Assembly: GCA_913051655.1 (NCBI GenBank)
Contig: CAJXHI010000003.1
Coordinates: 1 to 64,000 of the forward strand
Source of the DNA: an uncultured Alphaproteobacteria bacterium
GTDB taxonomy: Bacteria; Pseudomonadota; Alphaproteobacteria; Rhodobacterales; Rhodobacteraceae
DNA length: 64,000 nucleotides
Direction of reading: 5' to 3'
The position numbers were made by a program, and so were the translations under genes. Of the stretch, positions 27,851 to 39,437 are shown in pieces (the first letter of the stretch is position 1; every line of letters begins with the position of its first letter). A model generated the notes under the pieces. It worked only from the letters and a program-made list of their open reading frames with translations. It did not search any database and was not told where the DNA came from.

Positions 27851-29953
27851 ATGTTGGCAAAAATTATCCTTTTTGCTCCGCTAGTTGGGGCACTGATTGG
27901 TGGCTTTGGCTGGCGCATCGTCGGTGAAAAAGGCGCGCAATGGATAACAACTGGATTGCTATTCTTCGCGGCGGTTTTGAGCTGGATTGTTTTCCTTGGC
28001 CTTGATGCAAGCGAGACCCAGCATCTGAAGATCCTTCGTTGGTTGGAAAGTGGAACTTTGAGCACTGATTGGTCCATCCGGCTTGATCGGCTGACAGCCA
28101 TTATGTTGATTGTTGTAACGACCGTTTCCGCGCTGGTGCACCTCTATAGCTTTGGCTATATGTATCACGATCCGCAGTGGAAAGAAGGCGAATGTTACAA
28201 ACCGCGCTTCTTTGCCTATCTATCCTTTTTCACCTTTGCAATGCTTATGTTGGTCACGTCCGACAATCTGTTGCAGATGTTCTTCGGGTGGGAAGGTGTT
28301 GGTGTCGCGTCATATCTTTTGATTGGATTTTATTATCGTAAGCCAAGCGCCAACGCGGCGGCGATCAAAGCGTTTGTCGTAAACCGCGTCGGAGACTTTG
28401 GTTTTGCTCTTGGCATTTTTGGGCTATATTATTTGACTGACAGCATCCGATTTGATGACATCTTTGCCATGACTTCGGAGCTTGCAGAAATGCAAATCCT
28501 TTTTTTATGGACAGATTGGAATGCGGCAAACCTTTTGGCATTTTTGTTGTTCATTGGTGCCATGGGCAAATCTGCACAGCTTTTCCTACACACATGGTTG
28601 CCGGATGCGATGGAAGGTCCGACGCCTGTTTCTGCGTTGATCCATGCAGCAACCATGGTGACGGCGGGTGTGTTTCTTGTCTGCCGAATGTCACCTCTGA
28701 TGGAATTCGCACCGCAGGCGATGGGCTTTGTGACAATACTAGGTGCCTTCACCGCGTTTTTCGCGGCCACCGTGGGGCTAGTACAAAACGATATCAAACG
28801 TGTGATTGCCTATTCGACCTGTTCCCAGCTTGGATATATGTTTGTGGCCGCCGGCGTCGGTGTTTATTCTGTGGCTATGTTCCATCTGTTCACTCATGCC
28901 TTTTTTAAGGCAATGTTGTTCCTCGGTGCGGGATCCGTGATCCATGCGATGCATCACGAACAAGACATGCGTAACTACGGTGGACTGCGTAAGAAAATCC
29001 CTTACACATTTTGGGCCATGATGATTGGTACTCTTGCCATTACCGGTGTGGGTATTCCGTTGACGCATTTTGGATTTGCTGGGTTTCTATCAAAAGACGC
29101 AGTAATTGAAAGCGCATGGGCCGGTACAGACGGCGGGGGCGCATTTTGGCTCTTGGTCGTCGCGGCATTGTTTACATCCTTCTACAGCTGGCGTTTGATG
29201 TTTATGACATTTTATGGTTCGCCACGAGGTGATCAGCATACGCATGACCACGCTCATGAAAGTCCAATAGTCATGTTGGCCCCCTTGGGCGTATTGGCTC
29301 TTGGCGCCGTGTTTTCCGGAATGATTTGGTATAATAGCTTTTTTGGCGATCATAAGACGGTGAATGCGTTCTTTGGGATCCCCAATCACCACAGCGAAGC
29401 AAGCTCAAAAACTGATCATGGTGACGATGATGCTGCGCATGGGGAAAGCGCAGCTAAGGAAGACACTATCCATAGTGAAATGACCAATATAGGTAAGGTA
29501 CCGCAGGGAGCAATTTTCCATCATACGGATAATCATGTTTTGGATGAGGCTCATTATGCGCCCAAATGGGTCAAGGTCAGTCCGTTTATCGCTATGTTAA
29601 TAGGGTTTGTCACTGCGCTATGGCTTTATGTATGGGACAAGGCCGCGCCGGCACGTATCGCCGAATTAAATCGTCCGCTGTATCTGTTCCTTCTGAACAA
29701 ATGGTACTTCGACGAAATTTATGATGCCATTTTTGTACGTCCTGCAAAAGCGTTGGGACGGATCCTCTGGAAACGCGGAGATGGAGCAATAATTGATGGC
29801 ACAATCAACGGGGTTTCCATGCGCATCATACCCTTCTTTGTCCGTCTTGCTGGGCGCGCGCAGTCTGGATATATTTTTACTTATGCCTTTGCCATGGTGA
29901 TCGGGATTGTGGTCTTTATCAGCTGGATGACGTTTACAGTGGGGGCAAAATAA
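27851..29953 (+). CDS. nuoL: NADH-quinone oxidoreductase subunit L
   Basis: Distal antiporter-like proton-pumping subunit, with the family's long lateral helix at the C-terminus. Visible motifs are [19 protein letters not shown] (conserved Glu), [31 protein letters not shown] and [17 protein letters not shown] (functional Lys). 700 residues is within the normal upper range; a His/Asp-rich loop (about 460-535) accounts for part of it. The stop is followed immediately by the nuoM ATG. Confidence 0.97.
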   Translation: MLAKIILFAPLVGALIGGFGWRIVGEKGAQWITTGLLFFAAVLSWIVFLGLDASETQHLKILRWLESGTLSTDWSIRLDRLTAIMLIVVTTVSALVHLYSFGYMYHDPQWKEGECYKPRFFAYLSFFTFAMLMLVTSDNLLQMFFGWEGVGVASYLLIGFYYRKPSANAAAIKAFVVNRVGDFGFALGIFGLYYLTDSIRFDDIFAMTSELAEMQILFLWTDWNAANLLAFLLFIGAMGKSAQLFLHTWLPDAMEGPTPVSALIHAATMVTAGVFLVCRMSPLMEFAPQAMGFVTILGAFTAFFAATVGLVQNDIKRVIAYSTCSQLGYMFVAAGVGVYSVAMFHLFTHAFFKAMLFLGAGSVIHAMHHEQDMRNYGGLRKKIPYTFWAMMIGTLAITGVGIPLTHFGFAGFLSKDAVIESAWAGTDGGGAFWLLVVAALFTSFYSWRLMFMTFYGSPRGDQHTHDHAHESPIVMLAPLGVLALGAVFSGMIWYNSFFGDHKTVNAFFGIPNHHSEASSKTDHGDDDAAHGESAAKEDTIHSEMTNIGKVPQGAIFHHTDNHVLDEAHYAPKWVKVSPFIAMLIGFVTALWLYVWDKAAPARIAELNRPLYLFLLNKWYFDEIYDAIFVRPAKALGRILWKRGDGAIIDGTINGVSMRIIPFFVRLAGRAQSGYIFTYAFAMVIGIVVFISWMTFTVGAK

Positions 29954-31501
29954 ATGGATACGCTTTTGCTATCATTTGTGACTTTCGCGCCTGCCATTGC
30001 GGCATCAATCCTTTTGGTTGTGGCACGTGGCGAGGACGCTGCTGCAGATCTTGTGGCAAAACGTTTTGCTTTGGCGGCTACGAGTTTCACCTTTTTGGTT
30101 TCTCTTTTCATTCTGGCGCAGTTTGATGCGTCTAAAACAGGCTTCCAGATGGTGGAAGAAGCCGATTGGATCATGGGTTTGAAATACAAAATGGGTGTGG
30201 ATGGCATCAGCATTCTTCTTGTGATGCTCACAACCTTTATGATGCCGTTGGTGATTGCAGCCTCCTGGGGAGTTAAGACCCGCGTCAGAGAATATATGAT
30301 AGCTTTTCTATTCCTTGAAACTCTCATGCTGGGCGTTTTTATGGCACTGGATCTGGTGCTCTTTTATTTCTTTTTCGAGGCAGGACTGATCCCGATGTTC
30401 CTAATTATTGGGATTTGGGGCGGGGCCAAGCGGATCTACGCATCATTCAAGTTTTTTCTTTATACCTTCCTTGGATCGGTCTTGATGCTGGTCGCAATGG
30501 TGGCGATGTTTGCGCAGGCAGGCACCACCGATATTCCAAGCCTGATGATACATCAGTTTGCTTTTGAGACCTTTAGCATTTTGGGGATTCAAATCGTCGG
30601 TGGTATGCAGACACTTTTGTTCTTGGCTTTTTTTGCGAGTTTTGCAGTTAAGATGCCCATGTGGCCCGTTCATACATGGCTGCCGGATGCGCACGTTCAG
30701 GCACCCACGGCTGGCTCCGTGGTGCTTGCAGCGATCCTGTTGAAAATGGGGGGCTATGGGTTCTTGCGGTTTAGCCTACCGATGTTCCCTGTGGGATCTG
30801 AGGTTATGACGGAATTTGTGTTTTGGCTCTCTGCGATTGCGATTGTCTACACATCTCTTGTTGCGCTTGTGCAAGACGACATGAAAAAACTCATTGCCTA
30901 TTCATCAGTTGCGCATATGGGCTATGTCACCATTGGCATTTTTGCCGTCAACCAACAAGGTGTGGATGGCGCAATTTTTCAGATGCTGAGCCACGGCTTT
31001 ATCTCGGGGGCTCTCTTTCTCTGTGTTGGAGTTGTTTATGACCGTATGCATACGCGAGAGATTGTCGCCTATGGAGGCCTCGTAAACAATATGCCGGCCT
31101 ATGCGCTAATTTTCATGCTTTTCACAATGGCGAATGTGGGTCTTCCGGGAACGTCAGGGTTTATCGGGGAGTTCCTGACATTGGTCGGTATTTTCCAAGT
31201 CAACACTTGGGTGGCTATGGTGGCGACTTCAGGTGTGATCCTTTCTGCTGCATATGCGCTATGGCTTTACCGCCGCGTTGTGATGGGCGATTTGATTAAG
31301 GAAAGCCTCAGGGCCATGACCGATTTGACCCGACAAGAAAAGATGATCTTTGCCCCGCTGATCATCATGACAATTCTACTTGGTGTCTACCCAGCACTGG
31401 TCTTGGATCTGACAGGGCCATCGGTTGCAGCCCTTGTAGAAAATTTTCATGCGGTGACGGCTGAGGCCGGATTAAGCAACAAAATTGTGGCATCACAGTA
31501 A
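29954..31501 (+). CDS. nuoM: NADH-quinone oxidoreductase subunit M
   Basis: Antiporter-like proton-pumping membrane subunit with about fourteen helices. Conserved features are [21 protein letters not shown] (essential Glu), [31 protein letters not shown] and [21 protein letters not shown] (Lys). 515 residues is normal. It abuts nuoL without spacing and precedes nuoN by 12 bases. Confidence 0.97.
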   Translation: MDTLLLSFVTFAPAIAASILLVVARGEDAAADLVAKRFALAATSFTFLVSLFILAQFDASKTGFQMVEEADWIMGLKYKMGVDGISILLVMLTTFMMPLVIAASWGVKTRVREYMIAFLFLETLMLGVFMALDLVLFYFFFEAGLIPMFLIIGIWGGAKRIYASFKFFLYTFLGSVLMLVAMVAMFAQAGTTDIPSLMIHQFAFETFSILGIQIVGGMQTLLFLAFFASFAVKMPMWPVHTWLPDAHVQAPTAGSVVLAAILLKMGGYGFLRFSLPMFPVGSEVMTEFVFWLSAIAIVYTSLVALVQDDMKKLIAYSSVAHMGYVTIGIFAVNQQGVDGAIFQMLSHGFISGALFLCVGVVYDRMHTREIVAYGGLVNNMPAYALIFMLFTMANVGLPGTSGFIGEFLTLVGIFQVNTWVAMVATSGVILSAAYALWLYRRVVMGDLIKESLRAMTDLTRQEKMIFAPLIIMTILLGVYPALVLDLTGPSVAALVENFHAVTAEAGLSNKIVASQ

Positions 31502-31513
31502 GGAGAATGACAT

Positions 31514-32956
31514 ATGATACAGGCAGACCTGAACGTCATCCTTCCTGAGATTTTTCTGTCTCTCTTTGCAATGCTGGCGCTTTTAGTCGGTGTTTACGGC
31601 GGCAAAGACCGTTTGAGCGTGCCTCTTATCTTTGCGACCGCAGGCATTTTTGTGATCCTTGCCTTTATGGTGTCGGGATCGTCAAACGGGACGCAAATCG
31701 CCTTCAAGAGTATGTTTGTGAATGACGGCTTTGCGCGTTTTTCAAAGGTGCTTATCCTGATTGCTGCCGCCGTGGTTTTAATAATAAGTCCCGATTATCT
31801 GCGATCGTGCAAATTGCTGAACTTTGAATACCCGATTTTAATCGCCTTGTCGGTTGTCGGTATGATGGTAATGGTGTCTTCGGGTGACCTTATGTCTCTT
31901 TACATGGGCTTGGAGCTTCAATCGCTGTCCCTTTACGTTGTGGCATCGATGCGGCGTGACAGTTTGAAATCGACCGAAGCAGGCTTGAAATATTTTGTAC
32001 TTGGCGCTCTATCTTCCGGGCTTTTGCTATATGGTGCCTCGCTTTGCTACGGTTATGCCGGCACGACGAATTTTGAAGGGATTATCGCCGCAGTGGGCGA
32101 TGACAATACCGATGTCGGTCTCTTGATTGGGCTTGTGCTGATCCTATCGGGATTGGCGTTCAAAGTGTCCGCAGTGCCATTTCACATGTGGACCCCAGAT
32201 GTTTATGAAGGGGCACCAACGCCTGTCACTGCATTTTTTGCTACGGCCCCAAAAGTTGCGGCGATGGCACTTTTTGCACGTGTGATGCATGATGCATTCG
32301 GCGGGATTGTTGGAGATTGGCAACAAATCATAACACTCATCTCTCTTTTATCAATGTACCTCGGCGCCATCGCAGCGATTGGTCAGAATAATATCAAACG
32401 TTTGATGGCATATTCTTCGATCGCGCATATGGGATATGCCCTGATGGGATTGGCTTCTGGAACTGCTGTTGGGGTTGGAGCGATGCTGACATATATGGCG
32501 ATTTACGTGACAATGAATATTGGTACCTTTGCCTTTATTTTGACCATGGAACGTGAAGGTCAACCAGTGACAGATATTGCGTCTCTCTCAATGCTTTCAC
32601 GCGCTGAGCCAGCCAAGGCATTGGCAATGCTTGTTTTGCTCTTTAGCCTCGCAGGTATTCCGCCATCACTTGGTTTCTTTGCAAAATGGGGCGTTTGGAA
32701 CGCTGCGATAAATGCTGATCTCATTTGGCTGGTAGTAGCCAGCGCTTTGGCAAGTGCGATTGGTGCCTATTATTATCTGCGCATTGTATACCTAATGTAT
32801 TTTGGACAAGAACCTCAAGAAGCGCTGGACCAGTGCCGTGCGCCTATTTTGAGTTCTGTGATGGGCCTCAGCGCTATGATCATGGTTGTTGGTGTTGTCA
32901 GCCTTTTCGGTATCGAGGGTGCAGCAAAAGAAGCTGCAAACACATTGGTACGCTGA
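31514..32956 (+). CDS. nuoN: NADH-quinone oxidoreductase subunit N
   Basis: Third antiporter-like membrane subunit, last of the fourteen. Motifs are [16 protein letters not shown] (conserved Glu), [31 protein letters not shown] and [20 protein letters not shown] (Lys). 480 residues is normal. Ribosome-binding site AAGGAG lies upstream. The birA frame begins five bases after its stop. Confidence 0.97.
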   Translation: MIQADLNVILPEIFLSLFAMLALLVGVYGGKDRLSVPLIFATAGIFVILAFMVSGSSNGTQIAFKSMFVNDGFARFSKVLILIAAAVVLIISPDYLRSCKLLNFEYPILIALSVVGMMVMVSSGDLMSLYMGLELQSLSLYVVASMRRDSLKSTEAGLKYFVLGALSSGLLLYGASLCYGYAGTTNFEGIIAAVGDDNTDVGLLIGLVLILSGLAFKVSAVPFHMWTPDVYEGAPTPVTAFFATAPKVAAMALFARVMHDAFGGIVGDWQQIITLISLLSMYLGAIAAIGQNNIKRLMAYSSIAHMGYALMGLASGTAVGVGAMLTYMAIYVTMNIGTFAFILTMEREGQPVTDIASLSMLSRAEPAKALAMLVLLFSLAGIPPSLGFFAKWGVWNAAINADLIWLVVASALASAIGAYYYLRIVYLMYFGQEPQEALDQCRAPILSSVMGLSAMIMVVGVVSLFGIEGAAKEAANTLVR

Positions 32957-32960
32957 CATT

Positions 32961-33707
32961 TTGGAAGGCTACAACAAACAGATCTTTAAAGAGGTGGACA
33001 GCACGAACGAACTCGCGCGGCGCCTATTGAACGATATTACGCGCCCCACTTGGTTTATGGCGGAAAAGCAAACTGCGGGGCGGGGGCGGCGCGGTCGCGC
33101 TTGGATTGATCAAAGTGGTAATTTTGCAGCAACTTTGGTGCTTTTTCCCGAAGAGCCACCAGCGGTTCAGGCATTGCGGTCATTTGTCGCCTCTCTTGCG
33201 CTTTTTGATACATTTGTCATGCTCACCGGTCAGGACGCATCGTTTTCTCTCAAATGGCCAAATGACGTTTTGCTTAAGGGGCATAAAGTTGCAGGAATTT
33301 TATTGGAAACGCAAAAGAACAAGCTTGGGCAGGACGTATTGTTGATTGGCATCGGTGTGAACCTTCTCAGAGCGCCAGAAATTACTGATCTGGAAGAGTG
33401 CGCAACAGCTCCTGTCGCATTATTTTCTGAAACTGGTTTGAAAATTGCGCCTGAGGATTTTCTTGAAACACTCATGACGTCTTATGCGCGCTTCGAAGCT
33501 ATGTTTCAGACAGAGGGTTTTGCAACCATTCGCCAAAGCTGGACCAAGCGGGCCAGCCATATCGGAGAGCAGATCACAGCACGGCTTCCTGATCGAGAGA
33601 TAACAGGGTTATTTGACAGGATTGATGAAAAAGGTCATTTGGTTATCCAGACAGCCTCCGGCAAACACAGCGTTGCTGCGGCTGAAGTCTATTTTGAGGG
33701 AGTGTGA
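32961..33707 (+). CDS. birA: Biotin--[acetyl-CoA-carboxylase] ligase, catalytic domain only
   Basis: Attaches biotin to carrier lysines of carboxylases, for example K607 of MccA in this window. The active-site stretch is AEKQTAGRGRRGRAWIDQSGNF near residue 36, followed by KWPNDVLLKGHKVAGILLE and a short C-terminal domain. It lacks the N-terminal DNA-binding domain of the enterobacterial repressor, as usual in alphaproteobacteria. The start is uncertain: the only codon between the nuoN stop and the conserved VDSTNELAR is TTG at 32961, without a ribosome-binding site. Starts further upstream would lie inside nuoN. Translation may depend on coupling to nuoN. It overlaps coaX. Confidence 0.9.
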   Translation: MEGYNKQIFKEVDSTNELARRLLNDITRPTWFMAEKQTAGRGRRGRAWIDQSGNFAATLVLFPEEPPAVQALRSFVASLALFDTFVMLTGQDASFSLKWPNDVLLKGHKVAGILLETQKNKLGQDVLLIGIGVNLLRAPEITDLEECATAPVALFSETGLKIAPEDFLETLMTSYARFEAMFQTEGFATIRQSWTKRASHIGEQITARLPDREITGLFDRIDEKGHLVIQTASGKHSVAAAEVYFEGV

Positions 33708-33709
33708 GC

Positions 33710-34489
33710 ATGCTGCTTACAATAGATTGCGGGAATACGAACACTGTCTTTGCAATCTGGGATGGGGTAAAGTTCATTGCCACATGGCGTACAGCAACTG
33801 AACATCAGCGTACGGCAGACCAGTATTTTGTCTGGCTGTCGACCTTGATGGAAGCGCAGAAAATTAACGCCAATATTACGGATGTTGTCGTGGCGACCTC
33901 TGTGCCAAGAGTAGTATTTAATCTACGCGTTCTTTGTGATCGTTATTTTAGGTGCAGGCCTTTGGTGGTTGGTAAACCCGAATGTCATTTGCCGGTAGAA
34001 CCCAGAATTGATCCGGGCGCGCGCGCAGGCGGAGATAGGCTTGCGAATGTAGCTGGGGCTTATGCACGCCATGGCGGTGATTGCGTTATTGTCGATTTTG
34101 GCACGGCAACCAATTTTGATATGGTTGCAGAAGATGGTGCCTACGTCGGAGGAATCATTGCACCGGGCGTAAACCTCAATCTTGAAGCGTTGCATACAAG
34201 TACTGCAGCGCTGCCACATGTGGATATCAGCCAGCCTGATCAAGTCATTGGAACAAATACGATTGCTTGTATTCAGTCTGGAATTTATTGGGGATGCGTT
34301 TCGATGATCGAGGGACTGGTCGCACGGATGCGTAAAGAAGCAGAAAAGCCGCTAAAAGTTATTGGAACTGGAGGACTTGCGCCATTGTTTGATCAGGTCC
34401 CCGGCCTATTTGATACGATAGAGGATGACCTGACCATTTTCGGACTGACAGTGATTTTCGCATTTAACAAAACATTGGAGCAGCAATGA
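33710..34489 (+). CDS. coaX: Type III pantothenate kinase
   Basis: ATP-dependent kinase of the ASKHA fold that phosphorylates pantothenate, the first step of CoA synthesis. The nucleotide-binding DCGNTNTVFAIWDG starts at residue 6. The substrate/metal region GARAGGDRLANVAGAY and the second phosphate motif VIVDFGTATNFD follow. 259 residues from the ATG at 33710, which has GGGAG seven bases upstream; a GTG two codons earlier overlaps the birA stop. The order nuoN-birA-coaX-rnj is recurrent in Rhodobacterales. Confidence 0.94.
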   Translation: MLLTIDCGNTNTVFAIWDGVKFIATWRTATEHQRTADQYFVWLSTLMEAQKINANITDVVVATSVPRVVFNLRVLCDRYFRCRPLVVGKPECHLPVEPRIDPGARAGGDRLANVAGAYARHGGDCVIVDFGTATNFDMVAEDGAYVGGIIAPGVNLNLEALHTSTAALPHVDISQPDQVIGTNTIACIQSGIYWGCVSMIEGLVARMRKEAEKPLKVIGTGGLAPLFDQVPGLFDTIEDDLTIFGLTVIFAFNKTLEQQ

Positions 34490-36153
34490 GCACAAATCGA
34501 TTGATTTACCTGCCGCTTGGTGGGGCAGGTGAGATCGGTATGAATGCATACGTATATGGTTACGGCCGTCAAGAGAAAGAACGGTTAATCGTCGTGGACC
34601 TTGGTGTAACCTTTCCCGATATGGATGGCACTCCGGGAGTAGATCTTATTTTGCCCGATGTTTCTTGGCTGGAGGCGCGACGCAATCAGATAGAGGCAAT
34701 CTTTATCACGCATGCGCACGAAGACCATGTGGGGGCCGTCGGTCATCTTTGGGAAAAATTGGGAGCGCCAGTATATGCGCGTGCTTTTACGGCTCATCTT
34801 GCAAGGCACAAATTGGCTGACTACGGCCTGCCAGAAACAGTGGTGCGCACGGCATCCTCTTGGCCTGAAAAGATCATTGCAGGACCTTTTGAGGTTTCCT
34901 TTGTACCAGTCTCCCATTCCATCCCTGAAAGTAGCGCTTTAATGCTTGAGACGCCAGGAGGACGACTCATCCATACTGGTGACTTCAAACTGGATAAAAC
35001 TCCGATCGTTGGTGAACCCTTTAACGAGGCGCTTTGGCAAGACGTTGCAAAGGATGGTGTGAAAGCGCTCATATGTGACAGTACAAATGTATTTTCTCAT
35101 CCTAAAGGCAGCTCGGAAGCGAGTCTTGGAGAAGACATCGGAGCGCTCGTGGCGGGGGCCTCAAAAATGGTTGTCGCAACGACCTTTGCAAGCAATGTGG
35201 CGCGGGTTAAAACCTTGGCAGAGGCAGGTGATAAAGCGGGACGATCGATTTGTCTTATGGGGCGGGCGATGCATCGCATGATTGAGGTGGCACTTGAGAC
35301 TGGTGTGCTCACAGATTTTCCCAAAACTGTGAGTCCAGAGGACGCTGGTGCAATCCCACGTGAAAACTTGATGCTGCTAGTCACCGGTAGTCAAGGAGAA
35401 CGCCGCGCCGCCAGTGCGCAGCTTGCAGCAGGAAAATTTCAGGGTATGGAGCTCAGGGAAGGCGACCTTTTCGTCTTTTCGTCCAAAACCATTCCAGGCA
35501 ATGAGAAGGGAGTTATCCGGATTATCAATCAACTTTCTGAGAAAGGGGTTGATGTGGTTGATGACAGCGCTGAGCTCTATCACGTGTCAGGCCATGCAAA
35601 TCGTCCTGATCTCAGTTTTATGCATAAGCTCGTTGACCCACAGATGGTGATTCCCATGCATGGCGAACATCGCCATTTGCGCGCACATCGCAAACTGGCC
35701 GAAGATAATGGAAAAAGATCCATTATCTGCGTGAATGGGATGATGTTGGATCTTTCGGGAAACGCGCCCAAGGTTGTTGAATATATTGAAACCGGTCGGG
35801 TTTATCTTGATGGTAAAGTCAAATACGGAGCCCTTGATGGTATCGTGCGTGATCGCGTTCGGATGGCCCGGAATGGTATTGTGAGCGTCAACGTCGTTTT
35901 GGATGATGAGCATTATCTTTTGGGCGAACCTTGGGTGGAAACGCGCGGAATTGCGCTTCAAGGAAGTTCAAACGCACCTTTGGAGGATATCCTTGAAGAA
36001 GACCTAAGCCAGTATTTGGGTCGCGCGGGGCGCAAAACGCTCAAAGATGATGATGCGCTTGAGGAAGGTTTGGTAAAAATTGCGCGCCAAAGTTGCCAGT
36101 CAGAAACCGGCAAACGCCCCGAAGTCTGCGTGACTATAAGCCGGTTGATATAA
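34486..36153 (+). CDS. rnj: Ribonuclease J family protein
   Basis: Metallo-beta-lactamase/beta-CASP nuclease with 5'-3' exonuclease and endonuclease activity in RNA maturation and turnover. The metal motif HAHEDHVG is near residue 75. A later metal His lies in HTGDFKLD, the beta-CASP domain includes HVSGHANRPD, and HGEHRHLRAHRKLAED completes the site. 555 residues is normal. The ATGA overlap with coaX places it in the nuo-birA-coaX unit. It is convergent with ileS, with 84 bases between stops and no obvious hairpin terminator. Confidence 0.95.
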   Translation: MSTNRLIYLPLGGAGEIGMNAYVYGYGRQEKERLIVVDLGVTFPDMDGTPGVDLILPDVSWLEARRNQIEAIFITHAHEDHVGAVGHLWEKLGAPVYARAFTAHLARHKLADYGLPETVVRTASSWPEKIIAGPFEVSFVPVSHSIPESSALMLETPGGRLIHTGDFKLDKTPIVGEPFNEALWQDVAKDGVKALICDSTNVFSHPKGSSEASLGEDIGALVAGASKMVVATTFASNVARVKTLAEAGDKAGRSICLMGRAMHRMIEVALETGVLTDFPKTVSPEDAGAIPRENLMLLVTGSQGERRAASAQLAAGKFQGMELREGDLFVFSSKTIPGNEKGVIRIINQLSEKGVDVVDDSAELYHVSGHANRPDLSFMHKLVDPQMVIPMHGEHRHLRAHRKLAEDNGKRSIICVNGMMLDLSGNAPKVVEYIETGRVYLDGKVKYGALDGIVRDRVRMARNGIVSVNVVLDDEHYLLGEPWVETRGIALQGSSNAPLEDILEEDLSQYLGRAGRKTLKDDDALEEGLVKIARQSCQSETGKRPEVCVTISRLI

Positions 36154-36237
36154 TTGTGGCTCATTAAAACGACGGAACACCTTTTTAAAGTTCTTTCTTT
36201 AGCAGAGAGTTGTGATCTTAGCAGGATTTGTTTTGAA

Positions 36238-39177
36238 TTATCTTGCTGAATTCACCCTTGTCGTCAAGCAGAGTGCATCACTGCATCGTTGGCAGGTCTC
36301 AGGATGCGCATGAGTTCCAACATCAGGCAGGATTTTCCAACAGCGTTGGCATTTGTTCCCAGTGGCTTTTTCAAAAACCACAGCGACTGACTGATCCCCA
36401 CCCTCAAGGGTAAAGGCATCATCTGGCGCATTGCCGACCTCAACGCTCATTTCAGAAGTGATACAGATATCTGCAAAAGGCACAGATTTGAGAACATCTT
36501 TCATCTGTGCGTCTTTGACGTAGACAATGGGCGCTGCTTCAAGGCTTGCGCCAATTACTTTTTCAGACCGCTGAATTTCAAGCGCTGCTGTCACCACACG
36601 ACGTGTGGCGCGGATAGTGGACCATTTTTCTGCCAAGGCTGCATCTTGCCATATGCTGGGTGTGGGCGGGAAATCTTCGAGGTGGACAGAACTGTCCTCT
36701 CCTTCAAAGCGTTCTAGCCAGACCTCTTCCATTGTGAAAACCAACACTGGCGCAAGCCATGTGGTCAAGCGATGAAATAGAAGGTTGAGTACTGTGCGGA
36801 CTGCCTTGCGTACATCCGTGTCGCCATCGCAATAAAGCACATCTTTGCGGATATCGAAGTAAAATGATGACAAATCGACCGTGGCGAAGTTGAAGACCGC
36901 CTGAAACACGCCTTGGAAATCATAGGCTGTATAGCCTTCGCGCACCACTTTATCCAATTCCGACAGACGGTGAAGCACCCAACGTTCTAGTTCCGGCATA
37001 TCAGCAGGGCTTATGCGGTCAGCATCGCGGAAATCTGTCAACGAACCCAGAAGAAAACGCATTGTGTTGCGCAAACGACGGTAGGCATCTGCAGTATTTT
37101 TAAGGATTTCAGGTCCGATGCGCAAATCAACCGTGTAATCGGATTGGGCCACCCAAAGGCGCAGAATATCAGCACCATATTGTTTGATGACCGCTTCTGG
37201 CGCAACGGTATTGCCCAGTGATTTGGACATTTTCATGCCTTTCTCATCCAAAGTGAACCCATGGGTCAACACACCCCGATAAGGCGCGTTTCCCTTCGTA
37301 CCGCAAGATTGCAGCATGGAAGAATGGAACCAACCACGATGTTGGTCTGTACCCTCAAGATAGAGATCCGCCAACCCGTCTTCGGAACCGTCTTCTCGGT
37401 CGCGAAGCACAAAAGCATGGGTTGAACCGGAATCAAACCAAACGTCGAGAATGTCGAAAACCTGATCATAGGCGTCCGGATCAACGAGACCATTGAGGAA
37501 ACGTTCTTTTGATCCTTCTTTGTACCATGCGTCAGCACCTTCTACTTCAAAGGCATCTAGAATGCGCTCGTTGACCTCTTCATTGCGTAAAAGAAAATCA
37601 CGGTCTGTTGGAAGTGCGCCTTTTTTGCTGAAGCAGGTCAAAGGTACACCCCATGCACGCTGCCGTGACAGAACCCAGTCGGGACGGGCTTCTATCATTG
37701 AATATAGCCGGTTACGGCCCGTTTGCGGCGTCCAAGTCACCATTTTGTCTATCGACACAAGCGCGCGTTCGCGGATCGTGGTACCATAATCATCTTGTCC
37801 GTCCCCAATGGGGCGGTCCATAGAGGCAAACCACTGAGGCGTATTACGATAGATCACAGGCGCTTTGGAGCGCCAAGAATGAGGGTAGCTGTGCTTAATT
37901 TTGTCACGTGCCAGCAATCCACCCGATTCCACCAATTTATTGATTATTGTGGAATTCGCATTGCCCTCTTTACCTTTGGCATTCAAAATCCTTGTTCCGC
38001 CGAAAAAGGGTAGGTCAGGTCGCATACTCCCGTCTTCCATAACGTTGTAGGTAATGACTTGTTCGAGCATCCCAAGACCTCGGTAAAGTTCAAACTCCTC
38101 CATCCCGTGAGAGGGGGCGCAGTGCACAAACCCTGTGCCCTCCGTGTCGGTCACGAACTCTGCAGCGCGAAAATCGCGGATATCGTCCCATTCCCCTTTT
38201 GACCCTTCGCTGCCATAAAGCGGATGTGTCAGCTTGACGGAGGATAGCATATCTAGGGAGATATCGCGGATACGACGATACATGCCTTCGTCCAGTCGCG
38301 CCTTGTTCATCACGTCTGCAGCAAGCTTATCAGCTAATATAAAACGTTCTCCGATTTCGGCCCAGCATTCATCAGGCTGATCGGTGACCTCATATAGCCC
38401 ATATGCAATATCAGCTCCATAAACAACTGCTTTGTTCGAAGGAATGGTCCAAGGCGTAGTGGTCCAGATCACAACCTGAGCATCTTTCAAATCGTCAACA
38501 TCTGTGGTGGCCACTTTGAATTTGACCCAGATGGTAAAGCTCTCTTTATCCTTATATTCAACCTCCGCTTCGGCAAGCGCTGTCTGTTCGACGGGCGACC
38601 ACATAACGGGTTTTGACCCTTGATATAGCGTACCAGACATGAGAAATTTCATGAATTCTTCTGCAATCACGCGTTCGGCATGAAAGTCCATCGTGAGATA
38701 AGGTTTTTCCCAGGTCCCTGTGATGCCCAAACGCTTGAATTCTTCGCGCTGAATATCAATCCAGTCTTCGGCGAATTTACGACATTCCTGACGGAAATTT
38801 ACGATCGATACTTCGTCTTTATTCTTGCCTTTTTGCCGATAATTTTCTTCGATTTTCCATTCTATAGGAAGCCCGTGGCAATCCCACCCCGGAATATAAC
38901 GCGCATCTTTGCCCATCATCTGTTGACTCCGCACGACCATATCTTTGAGCACTTTGTTCAAAGCATGCCCGATGTGAAGATGCCCGTTTGCATAAGGGGG
39001 GCCATCATGCAGCGTAAAGGACTTTCTGCCCTTCTTTTCGCGTAGTTTTTGGTAGACCCCAATCCGTTCCCAACGAGCAAGCCAGTCGGGTTCGCGTTTG
39101 GGGAGCCCCGCGCGCATCGGGAAGTCGGTTTTTGGAAGGTTCAAAGTGTCTTTATAATCAGGTGTCTCGGCGCACAT
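36238..39177 (-). CDS. ileS: Isoleucyl-tRNA synthetase
   Basis: Class I synthetase that charges tRNA-Ile and edits misactivated valine. HIGH signature in [14 protein letters not shown] near residue 62, KMSKS loop as [10 protein letters not shown], and a C-terminal zinc finger with CX2C pairs (NKCQRCWKI and [10 protein letters not shown]). The [11 protein letters not shown] start of the catalytic core and the CP1 editing domain are intact. The ATG at 39177 gives [12 protein letters not shown], the family N-terminus, with AAGG nine bases upstream; an in-frame ATG three codons earlier lies too close to that site. 979 residues. Preceded by a small ORF and hairpin that may regulate it. Confidence 0.97.
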   Translation of the reverse strand: MCAETPDYKDTLNLPKTDFPMRAGLPKREPDWLARWERIGVYQKLREKKGRKSFTLHDGPPYANGHLHIGHALNKVLKDMVVRSQQMMGKDARYIPGWDCHGLPIEWKIEENYRQKGKNKDEVSIVNFRQECRKFAEDWIDIQREEFKRLGITGTWEKPYLTMDFHAERVIAEEFMKFLMSGTLYQGSKPVMWSPVEQTALAEAEVEYKDKESFTIWVKFKVATTDVDDLKDAQVVIWTTTPWTIPSNKAVVYGADIAYGLYEVTDQPDECWAEIGERFILADKLAADVMNKARLDEGMYRRIRDISLDMLSSVKLTHPLYGSEGSKGEWDDIRDFRAAEFVTDTEGTGFVHCAPSHGMEEFELYRGLGMLEQVITYNVMEDGSMRPDLPFFGGTRILNAKGKEGNANSTIINKLVESGGLLARDKIKHSYPHSWRSKAPVIYRNTPQWFASMDRPIGDGQDDYGTTIRERALVSIDKMVTWTPQTGRNRLYSMIEARPDWVLSRQRAWGVPLTCFSKKGALPTDRDFLLRNEEVNERILDAFEVEGADAWYKEGSKERFLNGLVDPDAYDQVFDILDVWFDSGSTHAFVLRDREDGSEDGLADLYLEGTDQHRGWFHSSMLQSCGTKGNAPYRGVLTHGFTLDEKGMKMSKSLGNTVAPEAVIKQYGADILRLWVAQSDYTVDLRIGPEILKNTADAYRRLRNTMRFLLGSLTDFRDADRISPADMPELERWVLHRLSELDKVVREGYTAYDFQGVFQAVFNFATVDLSSFYFDIRKDVLYCDGDTDVRKAVRTVLNLLFHRLTTWLAPVLVFTMEEVWLERFEGEDSSVHLEDFPPTPSIWQDAALAEKWSTIRATRRVVTAALEIQRSEKVIGASLEAAPIVYVKDAQMKDVLKSVPFADICITSEMSVEVGNAPDDAFTLEGGDQSVAVVFEKATGNKCQRCWKILPDVGTHAHPETCQRCSDALCLTTRVNSAR

Positions 39178-39205
39178 ATGTGTCATCCTTGGATCATGGA
39201 ATAAT

Positions 39206-39331
39206 TTATCGGGGAAGGGCAGCGCGACGCATCAGGCGCTTTATCCCGGCGCCTCTTCTTCTCAGAGCGCCGGGCAGATAATTCGATGTATGTGCAACAT
39301 AGTCATTCTCATTTCGATTTGTTATACTCAT
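39206..39331 (-). CDS. Candidate leader-type small ORF upstream of ileS (41 aa)
   Basis: Between ptsP and ileS on the same strand an ATG at 39331 opens 41 codons ending 29 bases before the ileS start. The product is Arg-rich at its C-terminal half ([20 protein letters not shown]) with only two Ile codons, so it does not look like an isoleucine attenuator. No ribosome-binding site is evident. A strong hairpin (39245-39274) lies inside it. It may be a chance frame overlapping a regulatory RNA structure. Confidence 0.22.
   Translation of the reverse strand: MSITNRNENDYVAHTSNYLPGALRRRGAGIKRLMRRAALPR
39245..39274 (-). promoter_or_regulatory. Strong GC hairpin in the ptsP-ileS gap
   Basis: CCCGGCGC and GCGCCGGG pair perfectly, and three more base pairs (TCT/AGA) form inside after a one-base bulge, leaving a small loop. 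On the minus strand it follows ptsP and precedes ileS but has no T-run. A factor-dependent or leaky terminator, or a structured ileS leader, fits better than a classical intrinsic terminator. Confidence 0.5.
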
Positions 39332-39437
39332 CTGGTGTGTATTGGTCCAGACGCAAGATAAGCTATTTTCTCAGTCAGTATGCCTACGGATTATACGTCA
39401 TTCAGAACGCAGACAGCGGTAATCGCGCAGAATGCGT

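Noticed and set aside
39187-39437. T-box or isoleucine attenuator upstream of ileS
   Set aside because: No T-box core sequence, the small frame has only two Ile codons, and T-boxes are not known in this lineage.
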